Source: Yoonia vestfoldensis SKA53
GTDB lineage: Bacteria > Pseudomonadota > Alphaproteobacteria > Rhodobacterales > Rhodobacteraceae
Assembly (NCBI RefSeq): GCF_000152785.1
Contig: NZ_CH672414.1
Span: 525,615-589,614 of the forward strand
Reading direction: 5' to 3'
Length of the DNA stretch: 64,000 nucleotides
Shown here: positions 27,855 to 35,868 of the stretch, piece by piece
How the letters are laid out: each line of letters begins with the position of its first letter
Position numbering within the stretch: position 1 is the stretch's first letter
Notes under the pieces: generated by a model
What the model was told of the DNA's origin: nothing
The model's database searches: none
What the model saw: only the letters and a program-made list of their open reading frames with translations
Program-made: the position numbers and the translations under genes

Positions 27855-27888
27855 CGCGCCGCGCGGGAGTATTTTTGGAAATAAGAAG
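27855..27888 (-). repeat. 3'-end element (AAATACTCC type), copy after mmsB
   Basis: Read in the mmsB direction, CTTCTTATTTCC-AAAAATACTCCC follows the TAA stop with no gap and runs into a GC-rich CGCGCGGCGC tail. It is nearly identical to the copy after moeA (61628-61659) and close to the copy after purL (40935-40966). Confidence 0.65.
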
Positions 27889-28755
27889 TTACGGGCGCTG
27901 GCGTGTTTCAAACCGTGGCAGCATGGCAGAAAAGTCTTTGCCGCGCCCATCCTCGGTTTCGACGAAACGCGCGTAAAGCGCGGTGGCAGCCTGACCCAGT
28001 GGCGTGTCGGCTTGGGCCGCTTCGGCGGCCTGCTGGCTGAGGCGCAGGTCCTTGAGCATCAGTTCGGCGGCAAAACCGGGTTGATAGCCGTTGTCGGCGG
28101 GGCTGACAGGGCCGATGCCGGGGGCGGGGCAATAGCTGGTCATCGACCATGACGCGCCCGATGAGGTGCTGACCACATCGAACATCGCCTGCCGGTCAAG
28201 GCCCAGCTTGTCGGCCAGCGCGAAAGCTTCGCAGGTGGCGATCATTGTCACGCCGAGGATCATGTTGTTGCAGATTTTCGCGGCCTGCCCGTTGCCCGCC
28301 GCGCCGCAATGCACCGCCTTTTGCCCCATGATGGCAAACAGCGGTGCGACCGTCTCGAACGCGGGCAGGGGGCCGCCGGCCATGAAGGTCAGCGTGCCGT
28401 TTGTGGCGCCCCCGATCCCGCCCGAGACGGGCGCGTCGATGGCGTATAGCCCGTGGGCTATTGCCTGTGCTGCGACGGTGCGCGCGCTGTCCACATCGAC
28501 GGTCGAGCAATCCAGATGGATCGCACCCTGTTTCATCGCGGGATGGAGCTCTGCCGCGACTGTGCGCAGGATATTGCCATCGGGCAGCATGGTGATGACC
28601 ACATCGGCGTCTTGCGCCGCCGCAGCCGCGCTGGGGGCCAGGGTCAGGCCAGTGGGCTGTGCCACGGGGTCAAAGCCTGTCACCTCATGGTCGCGCGCGA
28701 GGTTGGCGGCCATCGGCGCGCCCATATTGCCAAGCCCGATAAAGCCGATTTTCAT
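27889..28755 (-). CDS. mmsB: 3-hydroxyisobutyrate dehydrogenase
   Basis: MmsB oxidises 3-hydroxyisobutyrate to methylmalonate semialdehyde in valine degradation. The 288-residue protein has the NAD motif GFIGLGNMGAPMA, the substrate loop DAPVSGGIGGATNGTLTFMAGG (beta-hydroxyacid dehydrogenase signature) and the catalytic lysine in GNGQAAKICNNM. Its start overlaps the stop of the upstream hydrolase gene by 4 bp, placing it last in the operon acyl-CoA dehydrogenase - hydrolase - mmsB. MmsA, which uses its product, is encoded just upstream on the same strand. Confidence 0.95.
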   Translation of the reverse strand: MKIGFIGLGNMGAPMAANLARDHEVTGFDPVAQPTGLTLAPSAAAAAQDADVVITMLPDGNILRTVAAELHPAMKQGAIHLDCSTVDVDSARTVAAQAIAHGLYAIDAPVSGGIGGATNGTLTFMAGGPLPAFETVAPLFAIMGQKAVHCGAAGNGQAAKICNNMILGVTMIATCEAFALADKLGLDRQAMFDVVSTSSGASWSMTSYCPAPGIGPVSPADNGYQPGFAAELMLKDLRLSQQAAEAAQADTPLGQAATALYARFVETEDGRGKDFSAMLPRFETRQRP

Positions 28756-29774
28756 GTTGCATCCTCCCAGATCAGTGCGTCCTTGCCCAAGGGGGCGGTC
28801 ATCGCGGTGATGTCGTCGTCTGTGTAATTTTGCCAGCGCGGGCTGCGGTCGCGGTCGATAATTGCGGCGCGGATGCCTTCGATGAAATCGCCCTGCGCGG
28901 CGCAGCGGAAAGTATAGCGGAATTCATGGTCCAGCGCTGTTTCGATCCGGGGGTCGCGCCGGACAGCGCCGATGATCCGCGCGGCCACGGCCATGGCCAG
29001 CGGTGCGTTATAGTCCAGCAATGGCAGCGCGTGATCGGCGAGCGTGCCACCCTGCGCTGCCAGCTTTGTGCGGATATCGGTGAGGTCAGGCGTGCCAAAG
29101 GCCGCGTCGATGGCTTTTTGCCAGTCTTTCAGGCGGCTTGGTGGCGGGGGGCTTGGTTGGATCGCCGCCACATTGCCTGTTGTGATCAGGACCGATTTCA
29201 GTGCCTCCCAAGAGGGGGCTGCGATGTAATGGTCGGCGAAACCGGCATGGATCGCATCGCCTGCATCCATCCTGTCGCCCGTCAGGCCCAGATAGGTTCC
29301 CAGATAGCCCTCTGCGCGCGCAAGGATCAGTGAGCCGCCCACATCCGGCACCAGCCCGATGCTGCATTCGGGCATGGCGATCCGGCTGTCATCACAGACA
29401 ATCCGGTGGCTGGCGTGGCAGCCGATACCGACACCGCCGCCCATGGTGAAACCGTGCAGAAAGGTGACGATGGGTTTGGGGTAATGGTGGATTTTGCGGT
29501 TCAGCCGGTATTCGTCGCGCCAGAACCGCTGGCCATAGCCAAAATCGCGACGCTGCGCGCTGGCATACATATCTGCGATATCGCCACCCGAACAAAAGGC
29601 GCGATCCCCCGCGCCGTCGATCAGGATCAGGTCAACCAGATGGTCGGTGCGCCAGTCATCCAGCGCTGCCTCGATCGCGAGACACATGTCCCAGGTCAGC
29701 GCGTTCAGCGCCTTGGGCCGGTTCAGCGTGATCAGCCCCGCGCGCCCGTCCTTGCGGATGATGATGTCGCTCAT
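28752..29774 (-). CDS. 3-hydroxyisobutyryl-CoA hydrolase (crotonase superfamily)
   Basis: 340 residues is the length of HIBCH-type hydrolases; simple enoyl-CoA hydratases have about 260. Crotonase landmarks are LNRPKALNAL, the oxyanion-hole region CSGGDIADMY, TMGGGVGIGCHASH and the acidic MPECSIGLVPDVGGS. The operon context (between isobutyryl-CoA dehydrogenase and mmsB) fits release of CoA from 3-hydroxyisobutyryl-CoA in valine catabolism. It is coupled to both neighbours by 4-bp overlaps. Confidence 0.9.
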   Translation of the reverse strand: MSDIIIRKDGRAGLITLNRPKALNALTWDMCLAIEAALDDWRTDHLVDLILIDGAGDRAFCSGGDIADMYASAQRRDFGYGQRFWRDEYRLNRKIHHYPKPIVTFLHGFTMGGGVGIGCHASHRIVCDDSRIAMPECSIGLVPDVGGSLILARAEGYLGTYLGLTGDRMDAGDAIHAGFADHYIAAPSWEALKSVLITTGNVAAIQPSPPPPSRLKDWQKAIDAAFGTPDLTDIRTKLAAQGGTLADHALPLLDYNAPLAMAVAARIIGAVRRDPRIETALDHEFRYTFRCAAQGDFIEGIRAAIIDRDRSPRWQNYTDDDITAMTAPLGKDALIWEDAT

Positions 29775-30907
29775 CGGATCATCTGGCGCGCTGTGATCAG
29801 GCGCATGATCTCGTTCGTGCCTTCCAAAATCTGATGGACCCGCAGGTCGCGCACGATTTTCTCGATCCCGTAATCAGCCAGATAGCCATAGCCGCCGTGC
29901 AGTTGCAGGCATTGATCGGCCACCATGCTGCCGGTTTCGGTGCAGAGCTTTTTCGCCATGGCGCAGAATTTCGTGGCATCCGGCGCGCCCGTGTCGAGCT
30001 TCCACGCCGCTTGCCGCAGGAAGGTCCGCGCCGATTGCAGGGCGATTTCGGCATCCGCCAGCCGGAATTGCAGGCCCTGGAACTGGTCGAGCGATTGGCC
30101 AAAGGCTTTGCGGTCTTTCATATAGGCCAGCGTCTGGTCCAGTGCGCATTGCGCAGCCCCGATGGAACAGGCCGCGATATTCAGCCGCCCACCGTCCAGC
30201 CCGGCCATCGCATAGCTGAACCCTTGGCCTTCGACCCCCAAAAGATTGCCCAAAGGTGTCGCGCAATCGTCAAGCTGTACCTGCCGCGTGGGTTGCGACC
30301 GCCAGCCCATCTTGTCCTCGAGCCCGCCGAACGACAGCCCGGGGGCGTCGCCTTCGATCAGGATCGCGCTGATCCCCTTGGGGCCTGCGTCGCCGGTGCG
30401 GGCCATCACGATATAGGCGTCCGAATAGCCACCGCCGGAAATGAAGGCCTTGGTGCCGGTCAGCAGATAGGTTTCATTGTTGCAGGTCGCGCGGGTTTTC
30501 AGCGCCGCGGCGTCAGAGCCAGAGCCGGGTTCGGTCAGGCAATAGGACAGGATCAGGTCCATCGACAAAGCGCGCGGCAGGATGCGCGCCTTGAGATCAT
30601 CGGACCCATAGCTGTCGATCATCCGCGCGCACATGTTGTGGATTGATAAAAACGCCGCGACGGATGCGCAGGAGTATGACAACGCCTCGAACACCAATGT
30701 TGCGTCAAGGCGCGACAGGCCCGCGCCGCCGCTGTCCTCGGACACATAAAGACCGCCGAACCCAAGCTCGGCCAGTTTCGGCCACAGGGCTTTGGGGATG
30801 GTGCCGTCGCTATCCCAGTCACGCGCAAAGGGCGCGATATGCTCTTGCCCGAAGGCCAGCGCCATGTCGAAAATTGCGGATTGTTCCTCGGTCAGCGCAA
30901 AGTCCAT
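29771..30907 (-). CDS. Acyl-CoA dehydrogenase, probably isobutyryl-CoA dehydrogenase
   Basis: This FAD enzyme of 378 residues would convert isobutyryl-CoA to methacrylyl-CoA. It shows acyl-CoA dehydrogenase signatures CLTEPGSGSDAAALKT and the C-terminal QLHGGYGYLADYGIEKIVRDLR, with the catalytic Glu in ILEGTNEIM. Substrate assignment is inferred from the operon, since family members for different short branched acyl-CoAs look alike. An AACA-CT-TGTT inverted repeat (30931-30940) upstream may be a regulator site. A methacrylyl-CoA hydratase gene is not in the operon. Confidence 0.85.
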   Translation of the reverse strand: MDFALTEEQSAIFDMALAFGQEHIAPFARDWDSDGTIPKALWPKLAELGFGGLYVSEDSGGAGLSRLDATLVFEALSYSCASVAAFLSIHNMCARMIDSYGSDDLKARILPRALSMDLILSYCLTEPGSGSDAAALKTRATCNNETYLLTGTKAFISGGGYSDAYIVMARTGDAGPKGISAILIEGDAPGLSFGGLEDKMGWRSQPTRQVQLDDCATPLGNLLGVEGQGFSYAMAGLDGGRLNIAACSIGAAQCALDQTLAYMKDRKAFGQSLDQFQGLQFRLADAEIALQSARTFLRQAAWKLDTGAPDATKFCAMAKKLCTETGSMVADQCLQLHGGYGYLADYGIEKIVRDLRVHQILEGTNEIMRLITARQMIR

Positions 30908-30967
30908 GGTGCCTCTCCCAGCAAGAAATGAACACTTGTTTAATTATTGCGCGCCTGCGGGTGGTTT

Positions 30968-30992
30968 GGCAAGGGCGGCGTGCGCCCTTGCC
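30968..30992. terminator. Hairpin downstream of mmsA
   Basis: A perfect 10-bp stem GGCAAGGGCG/CGCCCTTGCC with a 5-nt loop starts 7 bp after the mmsA stop (minus strand). No T-tract is present, so it may stabilise the 3' end or pause transcription before the acyl-CoA dehydrogenase gene. Confidence 0.45.
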
Positions 30993-30999
30993 GACAAGT

Positions 31000-32499
31000 T
31001 CATTCCATCAGCGGGATGGAAAAGGCGCTACCGTCCTTGATGCCCGATGGCCAGCGCGAGGTGATCGTCTTGGTGCGGGTGTAGAATTTGAACGCATCCG
31101 GCCCGTGCTGGTTCAGATCGCCGAACATGGATTTCTTCCAGCCACCAAAGGTGTGATAGGCCAAAGGCACGGGGATCGGCACGTTGATGCCCACCATACC
31201 GATATTGATCCGGTTGGCGAAATCGCGCGCGGCGTCGCCGTCGCGGGTGAAAATCGCGGTGCCATTGCCATATTCATGGTCCATTGCCAGACCCAAGGCT
31301 TCTTCATAGTTTTGGGCGCGCACGACGGACAGGACGGGGCCAAAGATTTCCTTGGTGTAGATGTCCATGTCCTTGGTCACCCGGTCAAACAGATGCGGGC
31401 CGACAAAGAAACCGTCCTCATAGCCCTGCAATTTGAAATCGCGGCCATCGACAACCAGATCGGCGCCTTGGGCCACGCCGCTTTCGATCAGTTTGAGGAT
31501 GTTTGCCTTGGCGGCGGCGGTCACGACAGGGCCGTAATCGACGTCATTGCCCGATGTATAAGGGCCGACCTTCAGCGCCTCGATGCGGGGGACCAGTTTT
31601 TCGATCAAGCGGTCGGCGGTTTCCTCGCCCACCGGCACCGCCACCGAAATTGCCATGCAGCGTTCGCCTGCAGCACCGTAGCCCGCGCCGATCAGCGCAT
31701 CGGCGGCTTGGTCCATATCGGCATCGGGCATGATGATCATATGGTTCTTGGCACCGCCGAAACATTGCACGCGCTTGCCGTTGGCGCAGCCGCGGCCATA
31801 GATATATTCCGCGATGGGGGTGGACCCGACGAACCCGATCGACTGGATCACGTCATGGTCAAGGATCGCATCTACCGCTTCTTTGTCGCCGTTGACGACT
31901 TGCAGGATGCCTTTTGGCAGGCCCGCTTCTTCCATCAATTCGGCCAGCATCAAGGGGACCGACGGGTCACGTTCGGAGGGTTTGAGGATGAAGGCATTGC
32001 CGCAAGCAATCGCAGGGGCGAACATCCACATCGGGATCATGGCAGGAAAGTTGAAGGGCGTGATGCCGGCGGTGACACCCAGCGCCTGTTTCATCGAATA
32101 CATATCAATGCCGGGGCCGGCGCTGTCGGTGAATTCACCTTTCAGCAGCTGTGGCGCGCCGATGCAATATTCGACAACCTCCAAGCCGCGCACGACGTCG
32201 CCCTTGGCGTCGGGGATGGTCTTGCCATGTTCACGCGACAAAGCCTCGGCCAGCTTGTCCATGTCGCGGTTCAAAAGGCCGACAAAGGCCATCATCACCC
32301 GCGCACGGCGTTGTGGGTTGACCTTGGCCCATTTGGGCTGTGCCTCGGCGGCGATCTGGACAGCCTTGTCCATCTCGGCGGCATTGGCCAGCGGGACGCG
32401 CGCCTGCACTTCGCCGGTCGCCGGGTTATAGACATCGGCAAAGCGGCCCGACGTGCCTTTGACATGTGCGCCGCCGATGTAATGGGTCAGTTCCTGCAT
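31000..32499 (-). CDS. mmsA: CoA-acylating methylmalonate-semialdehyde dehydrogenase
   Basis: MmsA converts methylmalonate semialdehyde to propionyl-CoA, the end of distal valine catabolism. The 499-residue aldehyde dehydrogenase has ITPFNFPAMIPMWM, GFVGSTPIAEYI, the catalytic Cys in AAGERCMAIS and the C-terminal PIPVPLAYHTFGGWKKSMFG typical of the family. The ATG at 32499 is chosen because GGAGG lies directly upstream; a longer frame to 32580 would run over the LysR promoter. It is divergent from a LysR-type gene. Confidence 0.96.
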   Translation of the reverse strand: MQELTHYIGGAHVKGTSGRFADVYNPATGEVQARVPLANAAEMDKAVQIAAEAQPKWAKVNPQRRARVMMAFVGLLNRDMDKLAEALSREHGKTIPDAKGDVVRGLEVVEYCIGAPQLLKGEFTDSAGPGIDMYSMKQALGVTAGITPFNFPAMIPMWMFAPAIACGNAFILKPSERDPSVPLMLAELMEEAGLPKGILQVVNGDKEAVDAILDHDVIQSIGFVGSTPIAEYIYGRGCANGKRVQCFGGAKNHMIIMPDADMDQAADALIGAGYGAAGERCMAISVAVPVGEETADRLIEKLVPRIEALKVGPYTSGNDVDYGPVVTAAAKANILKLIESGVAQGADLVVDGRDFKLQGYEDGFFVGPHLFDRVTKDMDIYTKEIFGPVLSVVRAQNYEEALGLAMDHEYGNGTAIFTRDGDAARDFANRINIGMVGINVPIPVPLAYHTFGGWKKSMFGDLNQHGPDAFKFYTRTKTITSRWPSGIKDGSAFSIPLME

Positions 32500-32594
32500 A
32501 GCATCCTCCATTGGGTTTGGCGGACTATAGCCTTGCGTTTTTGTCCGTAAAAGAGACAATATACCAAAATCATTTTGCATTAATGCAGGACAGA

Positions 32595-33497
32595 ATGGAT
32601 AATTGGGATGACATGCGGGTGTTTCTGGCCGTTGCGCGGATGGAAAGCCTGTCTGCGGCAGCCCCGCTGACGAAAATGGACCCGGCCACCCTTGGCCGCC
32701 GGATCACGCGGCTGGAACGCAGCCTTGGGGCGGCTTTGTTTGTGAAATCGCCCCAAGGCTACGCGCTGACCGATCTGGGAGAGCGTTTGCGCGACCGCGC
32801 CGCCGATGCCGAAACGCAATTCGCGCTTGCCATCGAGGAAACGCGCGGGGGCGCCACGGCGCTGACCGGCCAGATCCGTATTGGTGCGCCTGACGGTGTT
32901 GCCAATTTCCTGCTGCCGCAGGTCTGTGCGGCGCTGCAACGCGACAATCCCGATCTGGAAATGCAGGTGCTGGCCTTGCCGCGTGTCGTCAACCTGTCGC
33001 GGCGCGAGGCGGATATGGCGATCACCGTCAGCCCGCCCGCCGCAGGCCAGCTGATCGTGCAAAAGATCACTGATTACCAGCTGCATCTGGCGATGCGCGC
33101 CGATGCGCCCCCCGCCGAAACGCTGGATGATCTGCGCGGGCGGCCTGTCGTTGGCTATATCCCCGATATGATTTTTGACAAGGAACTGGATTATCTGGGG
33201 GCCTTGGGGGCAGGGGGGGTACAGCTTGCGTCCAATTCGGTCGCGGTGCAGTTGCAGATGATCCGCGCGGCGGGCGTGGGCATCGTGCATGATTTCGCGC
33301 TGCCCTTTGCGCCTGAATTGCGGCGCATCCTGACCGACAAGGTATCGCTGACGCGGACCTTGCATCTGGTGCGGCACAAATCGGCGCGGCAATCGGACCG
33401 GCTGACGCGGGTTGCCAGCGCGCTCAGCGCGGGGCTGCTGGCCGAGGTGGCGCGGCTTGAACGTATCGCGTGCTTGACAGATGCGCCTGCGGTTTGA
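32595..33497 (+). CDS. LysR-family transcriptional regulator, divergent from mmsA
   Basis: A 300-residue LysR protein: an N-terminal winged HTH (MDNWDDMRVFLAVARMESLSA; PATLGRRITRLERSLGAALF) and a periplasmic-binding-like effector domain from about residue 90. ATG 32595 is preferred over 32583 because family members begin with this DNWDD segment and AGGA lies just before it, although the spacing is short. The divergent position, with about 95 bp between starts, suggests that it controls mmsA and its own synthesis. Confidence 0.88.
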   Translation: MDNWDDMRVFLAVARMESLSAAAPLTKMDPATLGRRITRLERSLGAALFVKSPQGYALTDLGERLRDRAADAETQFALAIEETRGGATALTGQIRIGAPDGVANFLLPQVCAALQRDNPDLEMQVLALPRVVNLSRREADMAITVSPPAAGQLIVQKITDYQLHLAMRADAPPAETLDDLRGRPVVGYIPDMIFDKELDYLGALGAGGVQLASNSVAVQLQMIRAAGVGIVHDFALPFAPELRRILTDKVSLTRTLHLVRHKSARQSDRLTRVASALSAGLLAEVARLERIACLTDAPAV

Positions 33498-33535
33498 CAG
33501 GCTGAAGTAACGTCAGCGGATGGGGGGAACACATC

Positions 33536-33970
33536 ATGATCGTCGGGCAAATCCTGAAAACCAAAGCCGATATGGGTGTTGTCTCGGTCAAGCCGACCGA
33601 TATGGTGACCGATGCCGTGACGCTGTTGTCACAAAACCGGATCGGGACAGTGGTTGTGTCTGGTGACGGTGTCACGCTGGACGGTATCCTGTCGGAACGC
33701 GACATCGTGCGCGAATTGGGCAAACGTGGCGTGTCCTGTCTGTCTGCGCCCGTGTCAGAGATAATGACAGCCAAGCTGACCACCTGCACCACCGCCGACA
33801 GTGCCGATCTGGTGTTGCAGATGATGACCGAAGGCCGGTTTCGCCACCTGCCGGTGATGGACAACGGCACGATGATCGGGCTGATTTCCATCGGTGATGT
33901 GGTCAAGGCGCGCCTGTCGGAATTGTCGATGGAAAAAGACGCGCTCGAAGGGATGATCATGGGCCATTAA
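33536..33970 (+). CDS. CBS-domain pair protein
   Basis: A 144-residue protein made of two CBS domains and little else (MVTDAVTLLSQNRIGTVVVSG... and TTADSADLVLQMMTEGRFRHLPVMD, each with the GxISxxDxV-type end: ILSERDIVREL and LISIGDVVKARL). Such stand-alone pairs bind adenine nucleotides and act as energy sensors in partner complexes; the partner is not evident. It is preceded by a GGGGGGAAC ribosome site and followed by coaD after about 95 bp. Confidence 0.88.
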   Translation: MIVGQILKTKADMGVVSVKPTDMVTDAVTLLSQNRIGTVVVSGDGVTLDGILSERDIVRELGKRGVSCLSAPVSEIMTAKLTTCTTADSADLVLQMMTEGRFRHLPVMDNGTMIGLISIGDVVKARLSELSMEKDALEGMIMGH

Positions 33971-34066
33971 GCGGTTCATGTTTTCCTGCAAACCTCCTTG
34001 GCCCGTTGCAATCCGCCGCGCGATAGTGTTGCTTGCGCGCAATATTCTTTCTTCCAGAGGTGCCTT

Positions 34067-34561
34067 ATGCGCGTAGGTCTTTATCCCGGAACCTTTGATC
34101 CGGTCACGCTGGGCCATCTTGATATTGTGCGGCGGGCGGCATCGCTGGTAGACCGGCTGGTCATCGGCGTGGCGATCAATCGCGACAAAGGCCCGATGTT
34201 CACGCTGGAAGAACGCGTGGCCATGGTCGAAGCCGAATGTGTTCCGCTGGGCCGCGACGTTGGCTGTGAAATTATCGTGCATCCGTTCGAAAACCTGCTG
34301 ATCACCTGCGCCCATGATGTGGGGGCCAATGTGATCATCCGTGGCCTGCGGGCTGTTGCGGATTTCGAATATGAATACCAGATGGTTGGCATGAACCGGA
34401 TATTGGACGATTCGATTGAAACCGTGTTCCTGATGGCCGAGGCCGAACATCAGGCGATCGCGTCGAAACTGGTCAAGGAAATCGCGCGCTTGGGTGGTGA
34501 TGTGTCGAAATTCGTCACCCCCGCTGTGAATGACGCCCTGATCGCGCGCCTGCGCGGCTAG
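34067..34561 (+). CDS. coaD: Phosphopantetheine adenylyltransferase
   Basis: CoaD transfers AMP to 4'-phosphopantetheine, the penultimate step of coenzyme A synthesis. The 164-residue protein starts with the nucleotidyltransferase signature YPGTFDPVTLGHLDI (TxGH) and contains IRGLRAVADFEYEYQM and the C-terminal VKEIARLGGDVSKFV. The ATG at 34067 gives the usual N-terminus MRVGLYPGTF. It ends at a shared terminator facing the gap operon. Confidence 0.96.
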   Translation: MRVGLYPGTFDPVTLGHLDIVRRAASLVDRLVIGVAINRDKGPMFTLEERVAMVEAECVPLGRDVGCEIIVHPFENLLITCAHDVGANVIIRGLRAVADFEYEYQMVGMNRILDDSIETVFLMAEAEHQAIASKLVKEIARLGGDVSKFVTPAVNDALIARLRG

Positions 34562-34567
34562 GCGCAC

Positions 34568-34602
34568 AAAAAAGCCGGCCCCGAAGGGGACCGGCTCTTT
34601 GT
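34568..34602. terminator. Bidirectional terminator between coaD and gap
   Basis: The stem AGCCGG-CCCC / GGGG-a-CCGGCT has a GAA loop and one bulged A. On the minus strand it is followed by six T (34568-34573 as A on plus), giving a strong terminator for the gap operon; on the plus strand a TCTTTGTT tail serves coaD. Confidence 0.75.
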
Positions 34603-34618
34603 TACAAAAACGGTTTGA

Positions 34619-35620
34619 TTACAAAAGCTTGCCCATTGCAACAGCCGTATCCGCCATGCGGTTGGAAAAGCCCCATTCGTTGTCATACCACGACAGGATC
34701 CGCACCATATTGCCATCGAGCACCTTGGTCTGGTCCAGATGGAAGATCGACGAATGCGGATCGTGGTTAAAATCTGAGCTGACCATCGGCAGCGCGGTAT
34801 AGCCAAGGATACCTTTCAACGGGCCATCGGCGGCTGCGATGATCGCGTTGTTGATTTCCTCGGCAGTGGTCGCGCGTGATGCTTCGAATGTCAGATCGAC
34901 CACCGACACATTCGGCGTCGGCACGCGGATCGCCACACCGTCCAGCTTGCCATTCAGTTCCGGCAGCACCAGCCCCACGGCCTTGGCCGCACCGGTCGAG
35001 GTCGGGATCATCGACAGGGCCGCAGCGCGCGCCCGGTACAGATCCTTGTGCATTGTGTCCAAGGTCGGCTGGTCGCCCGTGTAGCTGTGGATCGTGGTCA
35101 TGAAACCTTTGGTGATCCCCACGGCATCGTTCAGCACCTTGGCGACCGGCGACAGGCAGTTCGTGGTGCAGGACGCGTTCGAGACGATAATATCATCCTT
35201 GGTCAGCGACTGGTGGTTCACGCCAAAGACGATTGTCTTGTCGGCATCAGTGCCGGGGGCGGAAATCAGGACGCGTTTTGCACCGGTGGACAGATGCGCC
35301 TGACACGATTGCTTGCTGGTGAAAATCCCCGTGCATTCCAGCACCACATCGACATCGCCCCATGGCAGGTCAGCCGGATTGCGGATCGCGGTCACGGCAA
35401 TCGGGCCGCGGCCTGCGTCGATGCTGGTTTCGGTCGTCGTCACAGTGCCGGGGAACCGGCCATGCACCGAATCGAACCGCAGCAGATGCGCATTGGTTTC
35501 CACCGGCCCAAGGTCGTTGATCGCCACCACCGTGATATCGGTGCGACCGGATTCGATGATAGCGCGCAAGATGTTGCGGCCGATCCGGCCAAATCCGTTG
35601 ATAGCTACTTTGACGGCCAT
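34619..35620 (-). CDS. gap: Glyceraldehyde-3-phosphate dehydrogenase, type I (paralogue 1)
   Basis: The 333-residue enzyme interconverts glyceraldehyde-3-phosphate and 1,3-bisphosphoglycerate. It has the NAD site [10 protein letters not shown], the catalytic Cys in [10 protein letters not shown] and the catalytic His in [11 protein letters not shown]. The adenine-ribose position reads AINDL (Asp then Leu), the NAD-preferring form. It has a strong AAGGAGG ribosome site, and its promoter is overlapped by a TGTTGGCGCTAACA operator. It is the last gene of the tkt-gap-small ORF-gap block. Confidence 0.97.
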   Translation of the reverse strand: MAVKVAINGFGRIGRNILRAIIESGRTDITVVAINDLGPVETNAHLLRFDSVHGRFPGTVTTTETSIDAGRGPIAVTAIRNPADLPWGDVDVVLECTGIFTSKQSCQAHLSTGAKRVLISAPGTDADKTIVFGVNHQSLTKDDIIVSNASCTTNCLSPVAKVLNDAVGITKGFMTTIHSYTGDQPTLDTMHKDLYRARAAALSMIPTSTGAAKAVGLVLPELNGKLDGVAIRVPTPNVSVVDLTFEASRATTAEEINNAIIAAADGPLKGILGYTALPMVSSDFNHDPHSSIFHLDQTKVLDGNMVRILSWYDNEWGFSNRMADTAVAMGKLL

Positions 35621-35641
35621 GGTTGATCCTCCTTGGGGATG

Positions 35642-35659
35642 AATGTTGGCGCTAACATT
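35642..35659. promoter_or_regulatory. LacI-type operator upstream of gap paralogue 1
   Basis: AATGTTGGCGCTAACATT is symmetric at 16 of 18 positions with a central CG, as in LacI-family sites. It fits the TGTTNNCGNNAACA pattern shared with three sites upstream of the second gap gene, and covers the proposed -10. CceR, a LacI-family regulator of central carbon metabolism in Rhodobacter, is a candidate regulator. Confidence 0.65.
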
Positions 35660-35681
35660 GCGATTTATCGCAAAAGGTCAA
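35653..35681 (-). promoter_or_regulatory. Putative promoter of gap paralogue 1
   Basis: On the minus strand TTGACC (35676-35681) and ATGTTA (35653-35658) are 17 bp apart. The spacer holds a perfect 7-2-7 palindrome TTGCGAT-AA-ATCGCAA (35658-35673), and the -10 lies in the LacI-type operator. Confidence 0.45.
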
Positions 35682-35699
35682 CTGCCGATCCCCATCCGG

Positions 35700-35843
35700 T
35701 CAGCGCCAAAAGGCGAGATATTCCGTCAAATCGACGAATTTACGCAAGCTGAAGGTGAAAGCCTGCCAATCGTTCGCCAGCCCGTCATAGGCCAGCGCCG
35801 CCCCGATCAGCACAAGAAGAAAAACCGCGATCCCATTCGTCAT
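35700..35843 (-). CDS. Small membrane protein between the two gap genes
   Basis: A 47-codon frame starts with ATG (35843-35841) and ends with TGA (35702-35700). The product begins MTNGIAVFLLVLIGAALAYD, a single hydrophobic helix with a short N-terminus, followed by an amphipathic tail ending KFVDLTEYLAFWR. It sits 25 bp after one gap gene and 79 bp before the other, on the same strand. I believe similar short proteins ending in a (D/E)Yx(A/E)FWR motif lie at this locus in other Rhodobacteraceae, but this is from memory. The function is unknown; coding potential rests on the intact frame, the helix and the position. Confidence 0.6.
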   Translation of the reverse strand: MTNGIAVFLLVLIGAALAYDGLANDWQAFTFSLRKFVDLTEYLAFWR

Positions 35844-35868
35844 GCCACAGGTCTAGCAATGACTGCGC

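Noticed and set aside
30643..32550. A 635-codon open frame on the plus strand opposite the acyl-CoA dehydrogenase and mmsA genes
   Set aside because: It is antisense to two strongly conserved enzymes, its product is His/Gly/Asp-rich without known domains, and such frames are common on the opposite strand of GC-rich genes.
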